Below the pieces are notes generated by a model, which did not search any database, was not told the origin of the DNA, and worked only from the letters and a program-made list of their open reading frames with translations. Shown here in pieces: positions 24,281-36,600 of a DNA stretch of 64,000 nt (position 1 is its first letter; each line of letters starts with the position of its first letter). Source of the stretch: Celoporthe dispersa (taxonomy: Eukaryota; Ascomycota; Sordariomycetes; Diaporthales; Cryphonectriaceae); assembly GCA_016584495.1 (NCBI GenBank), contig WAID01000003.1, positions 6,714,501 through 6,778,500 of the forward strand, given 5' to 3'. The position numbers and the translations under genes were made by a program.

Positions 24281-25473
24281 CTAATTATTGCCCAAGACAG
24301 AACAGTCCTTGAGCCTTCGACTAGCATCTGTGCTAAACATACAGGCAACGTGGTAAACCTGACTGTACTGCTGGAAGCTGCCTGAATCTGTCATTGAGTT
24401 GCCAACGTCGAGCGACTCTATCTGACGTGATGCATTTGTTGACAGCATGTAATAGGCTTGGTTGTCCGGAATGTCCTTGGCGAAAATAGCCATCGCTAGT
24501 AGCGATTGGATTGAAAGCAGACTTGGCTGTTGGAGGATGAGCTCGTGAATGACCGAGATCGCATTCCGATAGAAGGCATTGGCCACTGCGGACAACTCGA
24601 GCTCGGCGCCCGGAGCTATCTTGGAACGGAGGGCTGTCGCAAGAATGGCGTTGACAAGCCCCCATCTGGCCGGCTGTCCGGCTGGGCTGGTAGGGCTGGC
24701 GGCGTACTGAGCACGTAGGAGTATCAAGAAGCTTGACGCGCCTAACAGCTGGTACTCAGCCATGATCTCATCAAAGGAGTTATGGATTAGTTGTTCTGAT
24801 ATATTGGAAGGGATCAAAGTGGTGAAATTGCCACTGATATTGGCCTCGTCGATGTTTCTCTTAACCCGGTCCAGGTTTTTCTTCAAATGGGCCTGAGTGC
24901 AGGAACTCAGGGAATATTGGTAGGCGGTTGCCCAGTGTCGTCCGATTTTGAGATAAGCTCACAGCAGTAGTGCAGCGTGACACATGTGAGCTTTCGGGAT
25001 AGACTCTCTCTTGCGAATGTGGATCGACATGGACTGTTGAAAGAGACACTGAATCGGATGGCTGGGGTAGTGGGCTGCCTTGATTTCTGCTGTGGTTACT
25101 GCCGGAAGGATTCCCGACCAACAAGTCTTCTTTTTGGTCGATGGCACTATTACTAGAGTCTGCGTCAGATGGTTTTCACTTGACCATATCCTCAAGGAAC
25201 TGTCAAAGGAAGACCTTGCCTTTTCGCAGGACCCCGGTAATTCCGGGCAGCGGCGTAGGTACACTCCGCAGAACGTGCGACGCAGTGGCCACACTTTGGT
25301 CTACCACCGTCGCAACGTATTTTGCGGGCTTTACACCGGGAGCATGCCTGGGCGAAGATCACTGATTAGACTCAGGCATGTGCCGAACAATTCTTCAAAC
25401 AAATCGCTGAACTCACGATAAGGATCCTTTGGGGCCCTGCAGCCACCGCCTGTGTCGTCTTGGCTGCATCCAT
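24281..25473 (-). CDS. Zn2Cys6 transcription factor, apparently C-terminally truncated
   Basis: DNA-binding regulator with a complete binuclear zinc cluster. Exon 1 (25417-25473) encodes MDAAKTTQAVAAGPQRILI, and exon 2 (from 25347) opens with ACSRCKARKIRC. The Cys spacing is CX2CX6CX6CX2CX6C. Exon 3 (24281-24892) encodes part of a fungal-specific transcription factor domain (LHEL- and ASRQIESL-type helices), joined by a GTGAGC...CAG intron (24893-24962). Within exon 2 a stop (TGA after FLEDMVK) must be removed. A 55-nt intron at 25160-25214 would do so in frame, but its GTCTTC donor is weak; otherwise the stop is real. The product would be 332 residues, ending soon after the start of the middle-homology domain, whereas relatives usually run 600 or more. 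Functional, truncated or decaying are all possible. Confidence 0.65.
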
Positions 25474-26111
25474 ACTGCCTGGAGGACTGACCAAAAGCCT
25501 GGTATTTTGCACCCGCTATCTGGCACAGAATACGAGGGGAGAAGCGGAAGTAAAATAGCGGCTTCTAATTCTTGATTGTGCTGTGCCACTCGCATGCTGA
25601 CTCACTTTACGGAAGCAAAAGTTGCGTCCGTTGGTGCATGTCAGCTTGATTTGCATCCGCTGTGGGATGCGTTCAGAGTCTCTATTGGTCGGGGCAGCAT
25701 AGTATGGGCGTGCATTCGTTTCTGTATTACAAAGTTGTCCTCCTATGGACGATCCCATTATCGATTCTGTTTTGGGAAGCGTAGCGAGCGGGCTTCATGC
25801 CGTTTTGCTTCCGCTTTTATGGGGTCTGAGCCTGACTGCTTCCAGGTCTTTGAACGTCAATTAATCTGTCTAGTGTGTCAATGCTATAAATCACTGACGT
25901 TCCGCTGAGGCCATCTTGTATGAATGCCATCTGCAGTGGGCAAGATTTACTACTGTCATCACCACAGGATCACGCACGAAGATAAAGTTTTGGTGACTTG
26001 CTCGTTCTCCTGGCCAAGTTTTACACACATTTACCTATTTATTCTTGCAAGTCCTGCCAATTCTTCCCATCTTTGTCAGTCACATTGGCCCTCTTGGAGT
26101 TCGAAACCGCG
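25474..26111. other. Divergent promoter region
   Basis: About 640 bp between the divergently transcribed Zn2Cys6 gene and the opsin-related gene. No coding signal was recognised. The arrangement would allow a shared control region. Confidence 0.5.
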
Positions 26112-27083
26112 ATGACCTTGTTACTGCGAGGCAACGATGCGCTTAGTATCAAACCTACAACTGGAGTGAACGATGCCTTGTCCCAAGCTGGGTCCGACTG
26201 GCTCTGGGCCGTGACGGCCATCTATATCACGTCATTCGTGAGCCTCATGCTCTTCTCAAGATTACACAGGTTTTGGGATCTCTCATTCGGAGAATTACTA
26301 ATAATAGCGCATTTACTTTGCTCTCCTTCATAGCTCGGTCTTCTCGTGTTCTGTTTTACCACTCGTGAAAGTGACAGAGTCTTCCACTACCTCTTCACAT
26401 GCGCCCTCCTAGCCGGCTCCGTCTCCTACTATTCTCAGGCTTCCGATCTCGGTTGGAGCGCCATCGAGCAGGTCGGACATACCACAACCTGCCAGATTTT
26501 CTACGCAAAGTATATCAACTGGGCTGTCGCATTCCCAACGGTCTCGCTGGCGCTTGGAATACTCTCCGACATCTCCTGGACGACCATCTTTACCAACATC
26601 TTTATATCCATCTTCTGGGTCATAACCTACCTCGCTGCCGCATACACTACCACCACGTACAAATGGGGCTTTTTCACCTTTGGCACGTTTGCCTGGGTCA
26701 TTCTCGCCATGAGCACGCTCAACGAGAGCTACGAGGCTGCGTCGCGCATAGGGATCGGCCGCCACTACATCATGCTATCGGGATGGGCCAACCTGCTATG
26801 GCTGCTGTATCCCATTGCGTTCGGCTTGAGCGACGGCGGTAACCGCATCAGCGTCACCGGCGGCTTTATCTTCTTTGGAATTCTGGATGTGCTTCTGATC
26901 CCTGTGTGGAGCTTTACCTTCATACTCCTCGCGCGCAAGTGGAGTTACGCGAAGTTGAATCTTGACTTCAGCGAGTCTCGAAGCGGGCAACACGTCGATA
27001 TTGTGTCTGGGAAAGGGGCCTCAGCCGATTCTCCCCTGCCAGGAGATGGAACTGCTTCAGGCCAAAACGCCTCAGATGTATAA
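26112..27083 (+). CDS. Opsin-related seven-helix membrane protein lacking the retinal lysine
   Basis: Seven-helix protein of the fungal opsin-related group (Mrh1/Yro2/ORP-like), probably in the plasma membrane. Two exons: 26112-26237 and 26334-27083, phase 0, 291 residues. Aligned by eye to bacteriorhodopsin, helix C reads AKYINWAVAFPTVSLALGIL, putting Lys at the Arg82 position (residue 101), Asn at Asp85 (104) and Ala at Asp96 (115). Helix G reads FIFFGILDVLLIPVWSFTF, putting Ile (residue 231) where the retinal Schiff-base Lys216 should be, while Asp212 is kept (227). It therefore should not bind retinal covalently or pump protons. The C-terminal 50 residues are a Ser/Gly-rich cytosolic tail. 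Yeast relatives are induced by stress and weak acid; the role here is inferred as stress-linked. Confidence 0.87.
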
Positions 27084-27945
27084 AAGACTAGAGAAATTAT
27101 GTTTTTCTAAGAAACCGAGTTGACAGCGGACATTATCATTACAAGATATTTTTTTTGTTTTATTTGTTAGACAAGACTGTATCTTTCTCCATGTAAAACT
27201 ATACCGAATTCCAGTATCGCCTTTCCTTTTCGTTTGTCGCCCTTCTTGTGTGTCCTTCATCTTCTCTGTTGGCGAAGACTCAGTTCAATCTCCCTTGTGT
27301 ACTTCCTCGATTTGAGATCCTTATTTCTTTTCTTTAGCTTACCTCGTCATCGGCTCAGAATGCATATATAAATATCGCGGACTTCCACAATCAACCTTTA
27401 AATACTTTTAAGGACTACTTAGAGCCACGGTCTCCAGTCGTGTGATGAGAAAGTGATACCCCAAGACCGGACTTCTGAAACTCAAAACTTACGACCATAA
27501 GATCGCCAACCAGAGTCCTGAGGTCCCTCTTGGGAATGAAGCAGCAATTAGAATCTTGCTTGAAATCCCGTCACGCCCCTGAGATAGACGCTCTGAGACC
27601 CGTGCGTTATTTTAAGATTCTAGCTTGACAAACGCCGGCCGCTGGTCACTCGAGACTTTGTGCCGAGGTAATTATTATATCCGCACAATGCCTCCCCACG
27701 CTCCCCCTCTTGCTGTAGTCTCTCCCCCGCCGTAGAGATCTCCGCACTAGTGTGGCTGGGACTTTTATACGGAACTTGTTAATTACGGTCGAAGGAAATC
27801 TTCCCGTGTCCGAGAACTGTTGTAGAAACACATCACTTCTCTTGTGTTTCTGCATCCAAACTTGGCAGACTCTCCGTGTGTGCGATATTATTCAACCTTC
27901 ACAGAGTATATAGCAAGCCCGAAAAAACAGCGTGGCACCTTCAGC
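27084..27945. other. Intergenic region
   Basis: About 860 bp, AT-rich after the opsin-related stop, then the promoter of the ligase gene. No RNA gene or supported open frame was seen. Confidence 0.5.
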
Positions 27946-29912
27946 ATGACACTTTGGAAATCTCCGCATCCCGACATCGAAAGTGAGTGAACTGCAACAG
28001 CTGCCAAAAAAAGGTACATTTACAGTGACTGACTTCCTCCTCCGTAGTCCCTACGGACGTGACAACATGGGAATGGCTCTTCGAGACTGAAGAATATGTT
28101 CCCTTTGGCACCGGCTCTAGAGAGGCGCTTGGGACATACAAAAATGTCGTCACCAATGAGAGTCTAAACTTGGCGCAGGTGAGGGAAAAGGCTGTGGCCC
28201 TGAGCACGGTCTTGGCGAAAGACTATGGGCTACAGCCGGGCCAGACGGTGTCAATTTTCAGCACCAACACGATCTGGTATGCTGTAGCTTTGTGGGCGAC
28301 GATTCGCGTGGGTAAGTGGAGCGTGATGTTATTACATGAGACCTGAAACATTCTGCTGGAAACCTCTTCTGGAATAGTCCTTCCACCCAAGGACCCCTTC
28401 ACCGACATCAGATTCCATGGTTCAAATAGCCTTCGTGTCGTTCGTACCGAAATGGTAGTTAAGCTCGAGAAACAAGGAAGCACAGAGGCTGATGAACGCA
28501 CAGGAGGCAGAGTGAACGGCGCCTCGCCGGCGTATAATACCGAAGAGATGACCCATGCACTCAGAACAGCGAACACCAGAATCCTCTTCACCCTCCCCAG
28601 CTCCCTCGAGGTCGCCGTCGCAGCCGCGGAAGAGGCAGGTATACCACGCACCCACATCTTCCTCCTAGAGGGCACGGCTCCAGGCTTCGCAAGCCAGCAG
28701 GACCTCATCTGCCGCGGGCTCACCCTGTCCACCGCCCCCCACTACACAATCCCCAGATCCAGGACAAACAAGGACGAGTGCGGCTACCTGAACTTCTCCT
28801 CCGGCACGACAGGTTTTCCCAAAGCCGTGATGCTCTCCCACCACAACATCATCGCGCAGTGCCTGCAGCTGCGCCAGCTACAGCTCCTCCCGGGCGACGG
28901 GCGCTGGCGCACGCTGGCGGTGATGCCGCTGTTCCACATCACGGGCCTGGTGCGGTTCATCACGTACCCGGCGTTTGTGAATGGGCACTGCTATATGCTG
29001 CCTACATTCAAGATGGACGTCATGCTGGAGTCCATCATCAGGTACAAGATCGAGGAGCTGATTTTTGTCCCGCCTATCCTCATCAGGCTGGTGAGGGATC
29101 CCATCGTCGACAAGTACCTGCCCCAGCTCAGGGCGGTGATCCGGCGGTTCTCCTCTGGGGCGGCGCCGATGAGTCCCGAGGTGGTGAGGCTGCTACAGAG
29201 CAAGTTCCCAGCCACGGGGTTTCGGCAGGGCTACGGCGCAACGGAGAGCACGGCGTGTATCACGTGTCACCCACCGACGCACTTTGACTACAAGTACGCC
29301 AACAGCGGCGGTATTCTTGTGGCCAACACTGTGGCCAAGGTCATCGACCTGTCTGAGCCGGGCAAGATGCTGGGACCCAGGCAGACGGGAGAGATCTGTG
29401 CTCGGGGCCCACAGATTGCTATGGGGTATCTGGGGAATAGAGAGGCCACGGCGGAGTCGTTTGATGGCGAGGGTTTCCTCCACACGGGGGATGTGGGATA
29501 CATCGACGGGGAGGGACTTATTTACATCGAGGACCGGATCAAGGAGATGATCAAGGTGAAAGGGATACAGGTACCACCGGCAGAGCTGGAAGATCTGTTG
29601 CTGGGTCATGAGCTGGTAGAGGACTGCGCGGTCCTGGGGATCCCGGACGAGTATGCGGGGGAGAGACCCAAGGCTTTCGTTGTGCTGAAGCAGAGCGTGC
29701 CTGTGACCGAGGAGGTGGGGCGAGGATTGCTGCGGTATGTACGGGAGAAGAAGGTCAAGTACAAATGGCTCGTGGAGATTGAGTTCGCAGAGAGCATCCC
29801 CAAAGGTCCCAGTGGCAAACTGCTGCGCAGGGTTCTGAAGTTGAAGGATAAAGATAGCACGCGCAAGAAGGGGTTGTTTGTAGAAGACGAGACGAGGAAG
29901 GCGAAGCTGTAG
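27946..29912 (+). CDS. 4-coumarate-CoA-ligase-like acyl-CoA synthetase with peroxisomal AKL tail
   Basis: ANL-superfamily enzyme that activates a carboxylic acid with ATP and loads it on CoA. Three exons: 27946-27982, 28048-28311 and 28504-29912, 569 residues, with all phases matching. The third exon joins so that IRVG continues as GRVNGASPAYNTEEM. Motifs are the P-loop-like FSSGTTGFPKAVMLSHHN (near 28795), the adenylate block GYGATESTACITCHP (near 29235), the hinge and A8 region with IEDRIKEMIKVKG (near 29530), and the catalytic Lys in PKGPSGKLLRR (near 29810). The C-terminus is Ala-Lys-Leu, a canonical type 1 peroxisome signal. Fungal paralogues act on phenylpropanoid, fatty or other aromatic acids; the substrate cannot be told. 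Confidence 0.93.
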
Positions 29913-30172
29913 ATGTAGAATCTTGATAAAAAGAGCTGTTCTCTCTAATTTGTAGTGTTGTTCTTGGTGAGTTCATTCGTTCTGCTGATGAGGGGACTGG
30001 TTTTGCCATGGAGGGATTTTTTCTACCCCGTACATCTTTCAGCAGTAGATGATCTCTCATGAAGCAGACGGGGATTCCATTGCCCCCCTTGGAACGAGGG
30101 GAGATTGCCGTTTGTCCGAAGAGTACCGCTCACAACGCCGCGCCGTCTAGATGTGTCATGATATGCCGTCGT

Positions 30173-31621
30173 CTAAGCAAGTAAAATATCATAGCCGTCC
30201 TTGTTGATTCTCACGGGCTCCCCGCCGAGCCCATATTTCCGCCGCACCAGCTCGAATATAACTAGTCCGGCGCTGGTGCTCGGGACCTGCCGGATTGTGT
30301 TCCACCAGAAGCCGCGGTACAGCCATCTCCTCAGGGCGTTAGGTCCACCGCCCTCCTGCGCCTTTGCCTGTGCCACGCACTGCGACCACGTCTCCCGGTA
30401 CGCATGGTAGTAGGCATGAATCATCTTCCACCGCCACTTGGACCTGGGCGCGTTGGACTGGGTGTACTTGCGGATCTTGCGGGCTTGGGCGTCGAGGTAT
30501 TCCAGATGCTCCCAGTGTTCAACCTGAACGTGGCTGAGCGGGTGAATGACCACCTGCTGCGCGAATGAAGCGCTGATGCCAGCAAGCATCAGGAAGGCAG
30601 GCTCGATGGAGTAGTGAGGTTGGATCGTCGTGGCGTGGTGCGCGTCTCTGTCCTGGCCCGGCTGTCTCCGCGACAGGATGTTGACCACGTCCTCGCTGAG
30701 ATCACCATAGTACCAGGCAATAAAACCGTAGTAGCTCTGGGCCTTGACGTACTCAAAGCTGCTGAAGAACACGGCACTCCCGAGGCTGTCCTTGGCCAGA
30801 GACAGGGACCAGCCGGCAAAGATGCCCCGCATCCCGATCTCTCGAAGCTTAGCATAGCTGAAGGACCACATGCTCTGGGGCCGGCCGCTGCCGCTGCTGA
30901 GCTCTGGGCCCTGGCCGCCTCGGTCGAAACGTGCCTGGATCGCGTCCAGCGGCGCAGCGACCACGCTCTGCAGTGCGCCGGCGAGCAGACCCGCCGTGAA
31001 CGTCTCACCGGGCCCTGGCGGCGGGTACACCCTCTTCGTTGCCTTGCCGCTGTCTTCGTGCAGCTGGCCGAGGATTTGTAGGTAGCTCGTGTACAGCACG
31101 GCTCCCACGCTGACGTTGGCGATCAAGGGCGGCAGAACCTGGTCCGGAATTACGCGCCATCCAGAGTGCCGCACCGCCGAGACAAGCACGCCTGGCGTCG
31201 TCCGGCTCACCACAGACCGACACCACTGCCACCACGTCTGCCTAGGCGCTTGTCCGCTGCCGTTCCCGCTGCCGGCGGCGGTGCCGGGGAGATTGTTGGG
31301 CAGGTAGCTGTGGTTCTGCTGCTGCAGGTTTCGCGCGTAGGCCAGGTAGTCCACGCGCATCCTGAAGAAGGCCTTGGCCGGGGCGCGGAAGTAGAAGGCG
31401 ATGGCCTGCGCGGTGAAGGCGCGCACGCCGGCTGCGGTCGCTGCGGTGGCGGCATTGTTGCGTGGCTGTCTGTCGGAGGAATCTGGTGGGATTACCGGAA
31501 GCACACCGACAAGCGATGGATCGAGGACGTCGTCACCGGCCCTGCGTCCCGGATCGCTAGGGTTCATCGTCGACCTGGCATCGCAGCTGGGTTGTGTCTT
31601 TTTATTTGAGATGGCGCCCAA
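30173..31621 (-). CDS. Divergent mitochondrial carrier family protein
   Basis: Single-exon gene of 482 residues with a mitochondrial-carrier-type fold. One clear carrier signature, PLDAIQARFDR (around 30950), matches PxDxxxxR. It is preceded by TAGLLAGALQSVVAA and followed by MRGIFAGWSLSLAKDSLGSA, as in a canonical repeat. A second repeat is recognisable at AGISASFAQQVVIHPLSHVQ (about 30530-30590) and YRGFWWNTIRQVPSTSAGLV (about 30260-30320), but its signature is degenerate. The N-terminal 70 residues are disordered. The length exceeds the usual 300 residues, so this may be an outer-membrane or atypical carrier rather than a metabolite transporter. The start is ATG 31621; ATG 31567 (MNPSDPGRR) is an alternative. 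Confidence 0.82.
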   Translation of the reverse strand: MGAISNKKTQPSCDARSTMNPSDPGRRAGDDVLDPSLVGVLPVIPPDSSDRQPRNNAATAATAAGVRAFTAQAIAFYFRAPAKAFFRMRVDYLAYARNLQQQNHSYLPNNLPGTAAGSGNGSGQAPRQTWWQWCRSVVSRTTPGVLVSAVRHSGWRVIPDQVLPPLIANVSVGAVLYTSYLQILGQLHEDSGKATKRVYPPPGPGETFTAGLLAGALQSVVAAPLDAIQARFDRGGQGPELSSGSGRPQSMWSFSYAKLREIGMRGIFAGWSLSLAKDSLGSAVFFSSFEYVKAQSYYGFIAWYYGDLSEDVVNILSRRQPGQDRDAHHATTIQPHYSIEPAFLMLAGISASFAQQVVIHPLSHVQVEHWEHLEYLDAQARKIRKYTQSNAPRSKWRWKMIHAYYHAYRETWSQCVAQAKAQEGGGPNALRRWLYRGFWWNTIRQVPSTSAGLVIFELVRRKYGLGGEPVRINKDGYDILLA

Positions 31622-33654
31622 AGAGGTGTCGATTTGTGGTGCTGAAGGAGCGATGTGTGAAGTCGATGCGAAGGGTCGTTTGAAATGGAAAGCGCTCGTC
31701 AGCCGGCGAAAACCGGTTCTGGGGGGTGATTGAGGTTGACGCCAGCTGGCAGGCGGGGCTGTCTTCTAGTGGGGCCAGCTGGTCATGCAAGAGAGGACTG
31801 CCAATAGTTACCTACTAAGGAGCCAGAGTTGCACCTCAACCTGTTTCTAAGAGGACCATATAGAAGCACTTGGAATTGAAAATGAGTGTTTACTGTTCGT
31901 TGATTATATATATATATTTATATATGTTTTAAACCCAACAAATATTGGCTCAAAGGCTCAAGAGATATTAGCCTCCGTCCATCCAGAAATGATTAAGCAG
32001 ACCTCGGGACCCCCAAAGTTGAATAATCGTTATAGTAATTCACGAAGAGCTAGGCAACTTTCCTTTACAAAGTGTTTCGTGGGAGTAGGGCCTATGTCCC
32101 CGTTCCCGGGCTAGTCTTGAACGTCAAGACAAAAGGTGAAGAAGGTTCCAGCTCGTCATGTTATTCGACACACTTCAAAGCGGAGTTACCGAAAAGTTAT
32201 AGAGATAATGCTGTGTCAACCCGTATAACTATCGGGTAGAGTTAACGAGCCCTCGTAGCTAGATTTGTGCATGCTGATGCCTCGAACCCAAGTCCCTGCT
32301 TATGATTGAAAGAAGAAAAAAGAGACGAAAGAAAAAAAGGCACGAACAATAATGTGACGGGAAAATTCGTGTCTTGAGGCTGGGGTGGTTACAGGAGAAT
32401 TGCGACAAGACGCAGGCATAAAAAAAACAACAACCTGGTACTAAGTGCTCCTTTCAGAGACAGGCTAGCTTTAATCGTATCTGCTACCTTCACATATTCC
32501 CTCGTGTTCTATTTCCACCGCACTGGTTCAAGTGTGTCATGCGCCACTATGGCGTGTCTGGTGAAGCACGGTAGTGGTTACATCGACCTTGCGTGACACC
32601 GGACGGGCAGAGCCAAGCCTTCCTATGCTGATAAAAAGGTAGGACGAGGTTTGTGCCGTGTTGTTTGTAATATGTCCAAGTGCCGAGCACGGCATCGAGA
32701 AGCTCACCAACACCCTCGCTTCGGGAAAAGAAATGGGTCCTCTCCCATACGGCTACTGAGGTTGTCAGACCACCTCTCGTGTTGATTGTTGCAGAATCAT
32801 CTGTCGGACCTTCGTAGCCGACGGGTCGGATGTAATCGAGGAAGCAATAGACAAGACTGCCTCGTGGGATCGTAAGCATGCATACACAGCCACCGAGTGA
32901 AGGTCTTGGAACTGCGTACAACGCCACCGCAAGAACTTGCTTGTCGATCGGTGTCATGGAATTGAGCGAAGCTCGCTAGGACTGTCTGCTCCGAACAGAG
33001 TGATAATTGGATCTTGTGCATCGAATTCGAGCTCTCTCTCTCTCCCTCGCGCTCACTGCAGGCAAGAGCACTTCTCAACATCTAAATACACAACAAACTG
33101 TGGACCTCACCACAAGACACATCGGAGCATCGGCAGAACCGGTGATGCCGGGGCCCGAGCGGATGGGTCAATACAGGGATGCAGACACCCCGTGGTGGCG
33201 CGCTACAGGGCCTTGAGGCGTCATCGAAACCCAAGTGCTCCTTTGCGGGGTGCTCTGCAAGATGGGGCCGCACTTAGGACGGGTTCAAGGGGTCCCGGTG
33301 CCGAAGCCGACCGTCCGCGGAGCGCAACGTTGAACCGCTGCAGATCGTCTGCCTGCCTGTGCGAGAAAACAGAATTCGTTTCGGAAATCTCTCCTCTTCT
33401 CTGCTTGACTCTTCTTCTTCTTCTTCTCTTTGTCCATCGTATTAGCTTCATTATTCGTGAACTGTGCAGCTGCAGTCTTTTGCTTTTCCGCAACATGTTA
33501 CCCTGGGCGATTCCTCCTCGATAACAGTTTCTGAGACGTCTTTCCGGCTGCTCCGACATCACAACCCCATTCATTTTTTAGATTTCTTGCCGCTAGAGTT
33601 TACCAGAAAGCCGACGCCGTCCGGCCGCGCGGGCTGTTTGACAACAGCGCCCCA
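31622..33654. other. Intergenic region
   Basis: About 2 kb upstream of the ABCA gene, partly AT-rich (31890-31940 is nearly pure A/T). Open frames at 32547-32957 and 32937-33524 lack recognisable domains. A CT-rich leader lies at about 33380-33430. Confidence 0.5.
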
Positions 33655-36600
33655 ATGGCGCTTTTTCGCCAGGCATGGACTCTGACCAAGAAGAACTTGC
33701 TGGTTGTCTTTGTGAGGCACTGGTTCTTCACGACCATACGAGCATTTCTGGCCCCGATCGTATTTGTAAGGTGTTTCCTCCGGTGTTCAAGACGAGCCGA
33801 GGGAAAGGGAAAAAAGAAAAACCACCAAAAAACCACCCTGCTTGCGGAGCGGCTCAAGGCTAACCTCGACCCCCCGAAAACTTTAATAGATGTTCATCAT
33901 TTCCTATGCCAAGAACTTCTTCGTCCCTCCCTCACAATACGGCATCGGCTCGCCCTCTCCCATACGAAGTCTTCCCGATGCCCTCGCCGCATCGGCTGGC
34001 AACCATAATAAGGTGGTCTTTGTCAACAACGGCCTCACCGGTGGCGAGATCGAGACCGTCATAGGCAACATCTCTGCACAGGTCCAGGGGGCCGGAAAGA
34101 CCGTGGAAGTAGTCCAGCAGGAAGACGACCTGCTCACGAGTTGCGCCAGTTCCCTGCGAGGCGCCACGTCCTGCTATGGTGCCGTCGTCTTCCACTCGTC
34201 GCCGAGCGAAGGGGGTTCAGGGGTGTGGAACTACACACTCCGCGCTGACGGTGCTTTTGGCGAGAAGATCTATGTCGACAGGAAGGACAATGATGTCGAA
34301 GTCTATATCCTCCCTCTCCAGCGGGCGGTCGACTCGGCGATCGGGCTTGTCTCTGGTGGTGGCAATGCCTCGTTCTCTTTCTCGCAGTCGGGAACTATTG
34401 ACGAGTACCCCTTTACCGATCTGACATCGAAAGAACGAGATGCACTGATCCGTCGGCTGTATATGGGGGCACTGATTGATATTCTGGCTGTGGCCTACTT
34501 CATTGGTGTATGTGGAGTTACATATCAGCTCACAGGCCAGATGGCCTCTGAGAGAGAACTTGGGATCTCGCAGCTGGTGGAGGCCATGACGCCCTCGAAG
34601 AGGCGCTGGCATACCCAAGCGGCACGTCTGCTTTCCAACCACCTCGCCTTCGACATCATTTATGTTCCGGGATGGGTAATCATGGGCGCCATCCTGAGAG
34701 CCCTGTCGTTCATTCACACGAGCTGGGGGGTTCTCATCGTGTACCACATCCTGGTGGGACTCGCGCTCTCCAGCTTCTCCGTCCTCGGCGCCAGCTTCTT
34801 CAACAAGGCCCAGCTTTCCGGCATCACTGTGACCATGGTGTGTGTCATTCTGGCCATCATCGCCCAAGTCTCTGGGCCGTTCGCCACAGGGGCCACTACT
34901 GTCCTCAGCCTTATCTTCCCTTCGATGAACTATGTCTTCTTCATCATCTACCTGGCCCGGTTCGAGAAGATCTCGACCGCCGCAGACCTTGCAAAGGGTG
35001 CACCGAGCGGTTCTTCTACTCTGCCTGGAATTGTCTTTTTGGATATTGCTGATCGTACAGATCGTCGTTTACCCATTTCTCGGCGCTCTTGTGGAGAGGT
35101 GGCTATACGGGACGGTTTCCACAGCGAGAAAGACGACCACTTCGTCCCCAGACCACGCCATTGTCCTGTCTAGCTTTTCTAAGCACTGGGTACCGAGCTG
35201 GTTCCGGAGAAGAATTCTCGCAAAGCTCGGCTTCACGACCCCTGAAACGGTCTACGCGGTCAACGACCTCAATCTCAAGGCTCGACGCGGGCAGATCCTG
35301 GTGCTTCTCGGGGCTAACGGCAGCGGCAAGAGCACGACGCTCGACGCCATCTCTGGTCTGAACACAGTCACCAGCGGCTCCATCGAGATCGACGGGACTG
35401 GCGGCCTCGGGTTGTGCCCCCAGAAGAACGTTCTGTGGGACGAGCTCACCGTCTTTGAGCACGTCAAGGTTTTCAACCAGCTGAAGTCAAAGGATGGAGG
35501 TGACCAGAGAGATCGGATCGAAGATCTCATTCGCGCGTGCGATTTGGGTCACAAGATCAAGGCGAAGTCCAAGATCTTGTCTGGTGGGCAGAAGAGAAAG
35601 CTTCAGCTGGCTATGATGTTTACTGGTGGTAGTAAAGTCTGTTGTGTTGATGAGGTCTCGTCGGGCCTGGATCCTCTTTCTAGAAGGAAGATCTGGGATA
35701 TCCTACTCGCCGAGCGTGGGGAGAGGACTTTTCTCCTCACCACACACTTTCTCGACGAGGCCGATGTCTTGTCCGATTATGTTGCCATCATGTCAAAGGG
35801 GTATCTGAAGACGAAAGGAACCGCCGTGCAGTTGAAGCATGAGGTGGATGTGGGCTATCGCATCTCGGTTCCGAAAACACAAGAGTTTACCGCCGACGCC
35901 TCAGTTATTCGCAATGAGGCGGAGGACAGGATGGTCTATTGGCTTCCCAACTCGACTGAGGTGTCCAAATTTATCAGCAAACTTCGTTCTAGTCAGGTTC
36001 AGGATTACGACATCCTGGGACCGACCCTGGAGGATGTCTTCCTGATGTTGGCAGATGAGATCCGGGAAAATGGATTGGAAGGCGAGCTGTCACCGAGTGT
36101 TCGTCTCCCAAGCAGTCCACATCAACCTGCCGACAAGCCATCAGCTCAGTCCGAGACCTCCTCTGCACACGACGAGGGCATGCGAATGGCACAAGGCAAC
36201 GGCACAGGCATTCCAAGACAGACCATGATTCTCATCCACAAGCGCTTTACGATCTTACGACGTAACTATCTACCATATCTGGCCGCATTTCTTGTGCCAG
36301 TCATCACGAGTGGGCTGGTCACTTTATTTTTGAAAGACTTCTCGGCAGTTGGGTGTAATCCTGGTGACCAGGCCAGCAATCCCACGACATACGACCTCAG
36401 CTCCCTTGGCATAACTCCCTTGATTCCCCTGGGACCCTCGAGCCTGTTGAAGATCGATACCCTTATCAACCGCACTGGCTTGAATGCCAGCGCCTTTCAC
36501 CTTGTCGACACGCTCGACGAGTTCAACGACTACATCTTTACAAATTTCCACAACGTTACACCAGGTGGTTTCTTTCTGCAGCCAAACCAGGACCCCGAGG

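Noticed and set aside
34217..34867. Long antisense open frame opposite the ABCA gene
   Set aside because: It lies fully antisense to well-supported membrane-domain coding and has no domain; it is a shadow of codon usage.
35034..35061. 28-nt GT-AG stretch that would restore the ABCA frame as an intron
   Set aside because: It is too short for a spliceosomal intron and would delete the conserved FWILLIVQ helix; a one-base indel fits better.
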